Part shown: positions 56,934 to 64,000 of the stretch, in pieces
Numbering within the stretch: the stretch's first letter is position 1
Layout: each line of letters begins with the position of its first letter
Assembly (NCBI GenBank): GCA_003550325.1
Contig: QKWP01000355.1
Span: forward strand, 9,061 to 73,060
Reading direction: 5' to 3'
Source of the DNA: Gigaspora rosea
Lineage: Eukaryota > Glomeromycota > Glomeromycetes > Diversisporales > Gigasporaceae
DNA length: 64,000 nucleotides
The notes under the pieces: generated by a model
Told to the model about the DNA's origin: nothing
Database searches by the model: none
What the model saw: only the letters and a program-made list of their open reading frames with translations
Translations under genes and position numbers: made by a program

Positions 56934-57128
56934 TAAGTTAACTTTCTTGAACTTTTTTGTTATTTATAAATATTAACCAAAAATTACCTATTATATAGAA
57001 AATTTTTCAAAAAAATTAAACATAAAAAGAAGGTACGAAAAATTTAAGTTTGGAGGATTTGATTTATTTTTTTTATATCCTTATTCCACATCTTGTCATG
57101 AATATTTTAGCACGATAAACAAAAAACC

Positions 57129-57679
57129 ATGACAGAACATGATAAACAAGAAACCTTGACAAAACGTGATAAACAAGAACCCTTGGCAAACTACGATAAA
57201 CATCATTCCGACTTAGACAGGTTTGCAATATTTGTTATTCAAATTTTATAATAAATATGGAGCTTTGCATTTTTTTAACGTTGTATTTATTTAAGGTTCA
57301 TTGCGAATTTCACATATTATGATGATACAAATGCGCTTGTAGTAAATTTTACAGAGAAACCCGATGAGCTTGCCGAAGATGCAACTAAATACCTTCTCGT
57401 ATATTACAATCAGACTGACAAGATAATGGCAATTCGTATAGATTCAGCATCAAAATATATTCGAGGAATAACGATTGACAAGCCATCCTTTACACTTAAC
57501 CCACTTATGATGAGGAACGCGACATATTTAAAATTAACTTTGTAGATTCCATTTCCATGACTACATTACAAAAAACTGATGTTGAGGATGTCGAGATAGA
57601 AATAGATGATGAAGGAAAACTCGTTGCAATATTATTTCACAATGCAAGTATCAAAATGGCAAACATGTGTGTAAAGTAG
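57129..57679 (+). pseudogene. Tandem DUF2283-like protein with a frameshift between repeats
   Basis: Exon 1 (57129-57220) starts MTEHDKQETLTKRDKQEPLA, a charged tract made of three DNA repeats of about 27 bp. Exon 2 starts at 57296. The first DUF2283-like repeat reads FTYYDDTNALVVNFTEKP, then KYLLVYYNQTDKIMAIRIDS. A one-base frame change near 57501-57515 separates it from a second repeat with YDEERDIFKINF and VEIEIDDEGKLVAILFHNAS, ending at TAG 57677. Without the shift, the first frame stops at 57545. DUF2283 is a short beta-rich domain of unknown function, often next to DUF4258 in bacteria. A double-domain version could bind two partners. Confidence 0.5.
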
Positions 57680-57853
57680 CGGGGAAGAAAATCAGAAATA
57701 TCATTTTATGACCATTTATTAAAAAAAATTTGCTTTGTATCCTAATTAAGTAATATGTATATGTAACTTCAATATAAAAATGCACATATGATTATAATTT
57801 TCATGAAGGTGCTTTCTTTTGTGATCCGTAATGCATTTAAAGTTTTAGGTTTA

Positions 57854-58294
57854 CTAAATAAGACCCAATTCTCGAAGATGCTCTGGAATAACTATATATG
57901 GGTCTTCGTAATACCAGACATACCTTAAAACAATCCAGTTTTCTTCGCACAATTCTTTCTTGAGTTGATCCCGCTCCTTCTGTTTAATAAAATTATTGGG
58001 ATCTCCTTTATGGAAGAATTCGTTATATTTTTCATGCTGTTCTCCTTGCACTTCAATAGCAAATCCATAATGGTAATAAGGAATATCGAGTTCTAAACCT
58101 GTTGGATATTTTGATGTTTTCAAAAAACCTGGCCAGCAATTTTCTGATGGCGGTCCAAGGTATTTAGATGCAATTTCACGACATAAATTTTCATGTTTAT
58201 GTAAACGACAAAATGGACACCAAGAGTTACTATTTTTAACGATTTTAAGTGTTGAATACAGATTAAATAAAAGTTTCAAATTTATAATTATCAC
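57854..58294 (-). CDS. Vsr-like nuclease with zinc knuckle, C-terminal part
   Basis: Frame of 146 codons from 58294, but the first ~20 residues look like the end of a zinc-ribbon unit (TLKIVKNSNSWCPFC), so upstream exons or repeats are probably missing. WCPFCRLHKHENLC gives a C-x2-C...H...C metal site. The second half shows a PD-(D/E)xK-like core: GLELDIPYYHYGFAIEVQGE, with Asp in LELD and Glu-x-Gln in IEVQG, then EQHEKYNEFFHKG, a KQKERDQLKKEL helix, and WIVLRYVWYYED. This layout is that of very-short-patch-repair-like endonucleases with treble-clef/zinc-ribbon repeats, seen in bacteria, large DNA viruses and Glomeromycotina. It probably cuts or nicks DNA; the substrate is unknown. The catalytic residues look intact. 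Confidence 0.6.
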   Translation of the reverse strand: MIIINLKLLFNLYSTLKIVKNSNSWCPFCRLHKHENLCREIASKYLGPPSENCWPGFLKTSKYPTGLELDIPYYHYGFAIEVQGEQHEKYNEFFHKGDPNNFIKQKERDQLKKELCEENWIVLRYVWYYEDPYIVIPEHLRELGLI

Positions 58295-58314
58295 TTAAAT
58301 CTTGAAATATACAA

Positions 58315-59434
58315 ATTTTAGGTGGTCTCACCTTTAATATTAAAAAAAAAAAAAAAAAAAAAATTATATATATATATTTATTTACTATAAGTGGATATTT
58401 CATACTGTCATACTGCATATAGATTTTACATATAATACAAGAAACTAGGTTTCGGTTTTTTATTTTATAACTTATCGGATTAACCTCTGAAAATTAAGCA
58501 CGCGTACAACTACGCATTACAGCTGTTCTCATAAATTCCGGAACACACTTCGTTTACTGAAATTTCTTCTAAGATTTACCTGACTCTTTAGAATATACAT
58601 CACTGTTTTTGGAATTTCTGTCCGGAATAATTTCCGAAGAGTTAGAATTCTAAGAAAAAACCAAAGAGACTTCAGTAAACAAGCAAATTTATAGTCTGTT
58701 CCAGGATTTTTGAGAACAGCTTTAATAATGATTAAAGAAATGTTTACCGAAACGACTAGAAAACTACGTTGTTGATTATATTTTTCAAAGCTAAGTCCGG
58801 TAAGTTCAGAAGTTATAAACTTAAACGACCGAAGTCCAATTTCCTTTAACTGCGTTCATATGGGTTTGTTTAGTGTTCAAAATTTATGTTCTCAGTGTTC
58901 TCTGAGAATATTATACAATTTTTGAGATCATAAATTATTAAAATATGTCTTTATTTGAGAATATTAGAAATTTTTTTAATATTTAAAAAATTTTTTAGTT
59001 TTCTTACATAGAGAACATTAAAAACATAAAAATGTATTTTTGAGAACATAAAATCAAAATTTGAAATTTAAACACTGGTTCTTTCAGTGTATACAAGAAA
59101 CTATCCTTTTCATTAGTTCTATAAAAAAATGGTTGAAATGGCGGAACTGCAGCGAGTCCGTAACTTGATTAAATACATGTATACAAGTACAACATCACAA
59201 AGTTATGTTATCTAACCTTCTTGTACGATAATAAAGTTTATGGGCACTACTACCTATATATTAATAATTACTAAGTGGAGAGTGTATAACAGTCTATTGT
59301 ATGATAATATGATAGTTCTGGTAAGTTAATTGAAATTTTGCTTGTTGTTATTATTAGATTATTGATATATTTGTTAAATTATTGATATATAAATTTTATG
59401 TTCGAATTACTTAAACCACAGATTATCAAACATT
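58315..59434. other. Intergenic with MITE-like inverted repeats at 58520-58721 and 58873-59085
   Basis: 58520-58721: the ends AGCTGTTCTCATAAATTCCGG and complementary TTTTTGAGAACAGCT, with CGTTTACTGAA/TTCAGTAAAC inside. 58873-59085: AGTGTTCAAAATTTATGTTCTC against GAGAACATAAAATCAAAATTTG with AAACACT at the right. An A run and TATATA tract occupy 58335-58380. No gene was seen between 58300 and 59430. Confidence 0.5.
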
Positions 59435-60794
59435 TTATTCCTTTTCTTTTTTCACTGTATCAAGAAATGTCTTTAACTCATCATCATTTATGGCGTATGA
59501 ATGTTCTTCGGCGGGAAATGCTCTCGATTTAACTTCATCACGATAGGCACCTATAGCTTTAATTATTAACTGATCCAACTTCGCATATTGCTTGCAAAAT
59601 CTTGATAAAAAAAAAAAAAAAAAAAGGGGTACTTTTTTTTAAAGAATGTCTTTAAAAAATTAAATAAATAATAACTATTTACATTACTTTGGCACAAATT
59701 TATCATAAATTCCCAGCATATCCTGCTGTACCAATACTTGTCCACTAGTGCCAGAACCAGCACCAATTCCAATAGTAGGAATTTGTAATTGTTCTGTAAT
59801 ATATGCGGCAACTGGTCCAGGAATTGCTTCCAATACTATTGCAAAACATCCAGATCGTTGTAATGCCTTTGCATCATCTAATAGTTTTATTGCCTAATAA
59901 TTTTATTTAATAAAAATATATACATTAGTATGTTAGAAAGATTTTGACATGAATCATAGAAAAAGAAAATAAGATCAAGACAAACTTGTTTCGCAGTTTT
60001 TCCTTGAACACGAAAACCACCTAACGAAGATTGACGTTGTGGTGTTAAACCTATATGACCTAAAACAGGAATTCCTATACTTGTAATTTGATGAATAGTT
60101 CTCGCCATTTCAGATCCACCTTCCAATTTTATCGCCTTTTTTGTATTTAAGTTAAATCGAGCAATTAACTTGAAGAAATTTGACAAAGAAACTTAACAAA
60201 CCTCCATATTTCCTTCTTTTATATACCTAATTGCATTTCTTAACGCATCTTTAGAACTAGTTTCATAACTTCCAAATGGCATATCACCAACTAGAAAAGG
60301 AGTTTTTGCACCTCTTGATACAGCTCTACAATGATGAAGCATTTCCTAAACCAAAAAAAGGGCACATCAAATTAAAGTCAATAGAAGAACTGATAATCAA
60401 ACAGATGAAAAGCCGAGAGGAAATAACCTCTATGGTAGTTTGATTGACACTTTTACGTCCTAGGGCGACCATCCCTAAAGAATCACCAACCAAACAAATT
60501 TCAAGTCCCGTTTTTTCAACGAATAAACCGCTTGGATAATCATGAGCCGTTAATACTGTAATGGGTTCATTATTTTTATAAAGATTTTGAAGAGTTGTTA
60601 TCGTAACTTTTTTTTGTGCTATTTTATATTTAATTTTATAAGATCATATTTTAAGTAGGAAAGAAGTGAAAATAACAAGATTTTAATTTTTGTCAATTAA
60701 CATATTTGATTGTAAACAATCAATTAAAATATATATGAATTTTTTAACTGCATTTACTTTGCGTGTTCGTACGTATTGCGCTATAGAATCGCAT
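59435..60794 (-). CDS. panB: 3-methyl-2-oxobutanoate hydroxymethyltransferase (ketopantoate synthesis)
   Basis: Six exons, GT-AG introns: 60758-60794, 60428-60618, 60202-60345, 59986-60135, 59688-59893, 59435-59600; phases join cleanly to 297 residues, a usual PanB length. It transfers a hydroxymethyl group from methylenetetrahydrofolate to 2-oxoisovalerate, the first committed step to pantothenate and CoA (family knowledge; yeast ECM31). Visible hallmarks: [39 protein letters not shown] (Mg-binding Asp), [69 protein letters not shown] and [10 protein letters not shown]. The first exon ([12 protein letters not shown]) is basic and Ser/Thr-rich, fitting a mitochondrial presequence. The locus looks intact. 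Confidence 0.95.
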
Positions 60795-61026
60795 TAGTCT
60801 TAAGGATGGACACATAAAGTTATTAGCACATCGAATAGTAACATTTCTTGTACACTTTAAAATAGTTTGGCAAGATACATTTATCATCGTAAACTTTTTT
60901 TTTTTTTTTTCGACTGGTTTATGTCAATAATTTAACGTTAATATAGTGATAAATGATCATTAATAAGCACCATTCATATTAGATGAGATTCATTACTAGT
61001 AAAGGAAGAGATTGTCATGATATGCA
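60795..61026 (-). promoter_or_regulatory. Probable promoter region of panB
   Basis: The 230 bp between the panB start and the next repeat hold a long T run (60896-60910) and ATTAGTCTTAAGGATGG near the start. No specific factor site can be named. Confidence 0.3.
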
Positions 61027-61260
61027 TCACATACCGTAATTCTCGGTACGGACATCTGCGCGCTATTTTCGGGGAATTGAGCGACAACCGAAATAACGCG
61101 TCAGGTATTCAAAATTATTTCCCCGACAGGACACTTATCCGACATAACATAGAACATTTGATTAATTGCGGTTATACTTTTTTGGTAGATTGTCACCCTG
61201 TGTGATTTTCGGATAAATGTCCTATCGGAGAATCGTACCGTAACCGTTATTTCGAATTTG
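61027..61260. repeat. MITE-like sequence with CCGTAATTCTCGGTACGG and CCGTACCGTAACCG ends
   Basis: Near the left, CCGTAATTCTCGGTACGGAC and AACCGAAATAACGCG; near the right, GAATCGTACCGTAACCGTTATTTCG and ATAAATGTCCTATCGG. The words pair partly as inverted repeats (GACATTTATCCG/CGGATAAATGTCC type). The CCGTA start and the ATAACGCG word recall the pogo element at 7339-10450, so this may be a diverged derivative. Confidence 0.35.
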
Positions 61261-61372
61261 CCACGAACCTAGTATTCTCCTAAAAAAAGTTAGTAACTGA
61301 GCTTAAATTTAAAATGCAGTAACGACAACGATGATGATGTTGATTATAAAAATTAATAAAAATACAATAACG

Positions 61373-61411
61373 ACGATGATCATGATGATGATGATGATGA
61401 TGATGATTAAT
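61373..61411. repeat. (GAT)n microsatellite
   Basis: ATGATGATGATGATGATGAT in an imperfect run of about 12 units, preceded by CAACGATGATGATG near 61325. Not coding. Confidence 0.85.
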
Positions 61412-61604
61412 TAACATTGCAATTTAATCAAAAAAAGTTTGTTTTTTTGCTTTTCGTTCTAACGCTATTTATTCGGTTATACTGCAAAATGTAAAACTAA
61501 ATATTTAAGAATTTTAAGAATTGCAAAAGTTGATACAATTTAATTATTAATATCCCAACCATAGCGCAAAGATATTAGATGGATTAAACGGACGAACATA
61601 GTCG

Positions 61605-61790
61605 TTGGATTTCTCATTTTCAAAAGCAGGTTTTTTATGTAAACACCTTGTCGCATCTGTTGGAATGATGAAAATGTTTTTTTTTATAAACTATGAATTT
61701 ATTTTTGGTTTAACAAATTCCGGCAATGATGAAAGTGCAGATGAAATCATTGAACGGCTATCTAAAATATTAAAAGATATATATATATAA
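61605..61790 (+). pseudogene. Possible SWIM zinc-finger remnant of a MULE-type transposase
   Basis: A 61-codon frame without ATG contains DFSFSKAGFLCKHLVASVG. The F..G.LCKHL pattern is the second half of a SWIM finger (CxC...CxH), but the first Cys pair is absent. Nothing else of the transposase is seen. The assignment is weak. Confidence 0.3.
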
Positions 61791-62489
61791 TATTATATAT
61801 AAAAAAAAAAGGATAAGCGGGAAAAAATACAAATACAAAAATACATTTCATTGGAAATAATATAATGTAGCTATTTTTTTTTTAAAAGGGACAAATAATT
61901 TGTCAGAATAGCATAGATTTATTTTGCAAAAATTCATAATAATCGAAATAATTAATATATTATAATAAAACTTAATCGATTTACATTAAATTGTAGTATT
62001 GATATAATTTTGCTATTATTTAGTAACGGACTCAGATACGTAAACTTTTTTTAGAGGTATATAATATATACTAGGGTGTTCGAGTATGCCCGTGGCGTTA
62101 TTTTGAGTATAGGTTAATTTTTATTATAAGGTCAATTGGCTTTAATAAATTAAACTATACACGTGACGTATTAATGGTTACGTATTATTTTATAGAAAAA
62201 TGTTTCATAAACACCTTATTTTTTTATAGACAACCAAGACAATTAATTTACATAAACAGTTTATTTTTACAGACAGTTTATTTTGTATTCAAATTTATTT
62301 TATAGGCAATTAATTTATAGACAGTTTATTCTAGACAGTTTTATTTTTATGGACAAATTTATTTTACAGACAATTGATTTATAGACATTTTGTAGACAGT
62401 ATAAAATAAATTATCAATAAACTACAAAATAAAATTGTAAAATAAATTTGACTACAAAATAAACTGTCCATATAGGCTGATTTACAGAA
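61791..62489. other. Intergenic, low-complexity TTTATAGACA repeats at about 62215-62475
   Basis: TTTATTTTATAGACAATTAATT-type words repeat roughly eight times, with inverted counterparts (AAAATAAACTGTCCATA) near 62450-62475, forming an irregular foldback. No gene. Confidence 0.45.
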
Positions 62490-62946
62490 TTGTGAATAAC
62501 TTTTAATCCATTGGTCCGTCTTGGATGATTTAACTACCAAAATATTCATCGATGAGACAATTCTAACGAGCCCAAAATCGTTCAAACACAATCACAGGAT
62601 CCCGAGATCGTTTAAGTTTTATACAATTTTTAATAGTAATTATAGAAATTACTATATAAATATCTTTGCCATTGAATAACTTTTGATCTACTAACCCGCT
62701 TTTGATTATTTAACCACCGAAAAATGTTCGTTCAATGTGACTAAAATCCATTTACAGGATCCCGAGATTGTCAAAGATCAGCGTTGAATAATTGTCTGAT
62801 CTTTGACAATCTCGGGATCCTGTAAATGGATTTTTAATGATTTTAGGCTCGTTAGGATCGTCACGTTGAGACGATCGATCATCTTTGGTGGTTAAATAAT
62901 CAAAAGCGGGGTTAGTAGATCAAAAGTTATTCAATGACAAAGATAA
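62490..62946. repeat. Foldback of the ACTTTTGATC...GGATGATTTAAC family
   Basis: The hairpin (about 62660-62946) has arms with TTGAATAACTTTTGATCTAC, TGATTATTTAACCACC and CAGGATCCCGAGATTGTCAA, and their complements on the right. A partial unit at 62490-62640 repeats the same words once more. The same words occur in the hairpins at 4262-5420, and GGATGATTTAAC also in 5887-6737. Confidence 0.7.
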
Positions 62947-64000
62947 TAACGGATTTGGCTCAACCGGGCAAATTACCGTTATTCAAAAATTTCCAAAAAT
63001 TGGGTGTTAGTCACTTTAAATAAACATTATACAGTACTATAAATATAAAAACTTTTATTATAATTGCGTCGGCAAATATTATTAATAAATTCTTGATTTC
63101 TTATTTCAACTTTATTGAGCCAGTTGACAAATTCTTGATCATATTTTTGTTAGTGCTTACTCTTGTAATTGGGGATGTTGTGTATTAAAAAGACCAATTT
63201 TGTCATTTTTTTATTTAAAATTTTAAATGGATATAACTTATTTTCAATAATGGTGTTATCCGACAATTTATGATTGGTAGGGAGCAGAAATAAATGATAT
63301 TTTTTGTACGTTATTACGTAAGCACGAATGATCATAATATTGTATCATGCGATGATAAATAACACAAAATTTGTTCTGTCGGAACAAGTGCCGCATGACC
63401 AATATCTAAGAGTTTGTCGGATAAATAATTTATAGTTATAGTTATAGTTAGTTATTGTATTGGTTGTAGTGAATAACCCAGTTACCCGCAGGTTCATATT
63501 CCGTGCCGAAGGCACGGGATTTAAATATGAACCAGTGTGTGTAACGGGTTATTCATATTATAACTATATCTTATTGCACGGTGTCTGACGTAACAATCCC
63601 GTGCCAATAAGTAAATGAAAAAGCACGGGTTGTCACATAAGAACCAATGTACAAACATTATAATTTCATTTCATTAATTTCAGTTTCAGCAATGAAAAAA
63701 ACCCTTTAAATTGCATAAGGTCCATTAAAGCTCGGAGACAACACCTAGCAAATTTAGACCGGAAAAGTTTTTTTTAGGACTATTAACTCAAAATTGAAAT
63801 AGTAATCTTTCATGTTGATAGTGTCAATTCCTCAATTTAACACTGCACTGGAAACTTACTAAAGAAATTACGCATAATAGAGACAACATTTGTGTCTTTC
63901 TTCAGAGTATAAGAATCTTGACACTCTGAAGAAATGAAAAGGCATTAAGAGTTTCACTAGTTTTAATTGTATACCTTTAAACATCAATAGCAAGATTAAA
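62947..64000. other. Intergenic with hairpins at 63420-63565 and 63890-63945
   Basis: 63420-63565: AATAACCCAGTTACC...GTGTAACGGGTTATT with inner GGTTCATATT/AATATGAACC and a GTGCCGAAGGCAC tip, flanked by AGTTATAGTTATAGTTAG repeats. 63890-63945: TTTCTTCAGAGT/ACTCTGAAGAAA around TATAAGAATCTTGAC. ACCGGGCAAATTACC near 62956 echoes 636-696. No gene. Confidence 0.5.

Noticed and set aside
59887..60186. 99-codon minus-strand frame as a separate gene
   Set aside because: It is one exon of panB read into its introns.

Overview
The window is a very AT-rich, repeat-dominated piece of a fungal nuclear genome. Four things suggest an arbuscular mycorrhizal fungus (Glomeromycotina, Rhizophagus-like): many short GT-AG introns with T-rich tracts in the coding genes, SPRY and TPR fragments in a style common in that group, an Argonaute gene, and the density of transposons and hairpin elements. 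This is inference from gene content and composition; no marker gene fixes the species.

Layout. 1-6740 holds hairpin (foldback) elements, short motif arrays and the 3' end of a LINE (3343-3882). 6753-15343 is a LINE with two dead ORFs, a 16-bp target-site duplication and a 3.1-kb pogo/Tigger DNA transposon inserted in ORF1. 15368-17160 is a SINE-like dimer followed by a nested array of ACTGACAA repeats and MITEs. 17048-18714 (minus strand) carries a TPR fragment and a broken SPRY-domain gene with a MITE in an intron. 20297-24000 is MITEs, three of them hAT-like or long-TIR. 25055-25996 encodes a secreted Ser/Thr/Pro-rich protein. 27057-29718 is more MITEs. 31332-35233 is a 13-exon Argonaute gene with an RGG box near its C-terminus. 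36130-44630 is an intergenic block of palindromes, including a 1.4-kb hAT-like element built of alternating hairpins. 44721-55555 holds a small Cys-rich gene, a degraded primase-helicase gene and an unrecognised gene, broken up by a 5.4-kb hAT transposon with an apparently intact 784-residue transposase, a 1.36-kb hAT-type element and a PIF-type MITE. 56626-58294 holds three small genes with bacterial-type domains (DUF4258-like, tandem DUF2283-like, Vsr-like nuclease). 59435-60794 is panB (ketopantoate hydroxymethyltransferase). The rest is hairpins and low-complexity DNA.

Only a few loci look like functional host genes: panB (pantothenate/CoA synthesis, with a likely mitochondrial presequence), Argonaute (small-RNA silencing, relevant in such a transposon load), the secreted protein, and possibly the Vsr-like nuclease. 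Almost everything else is mobile DNA, much of it with target-site duplications readable by eye. These give a relative insertion order: LINE before pogo, primase-helicase before hAT and PIF. All splice sites and boundaries were read by eye.
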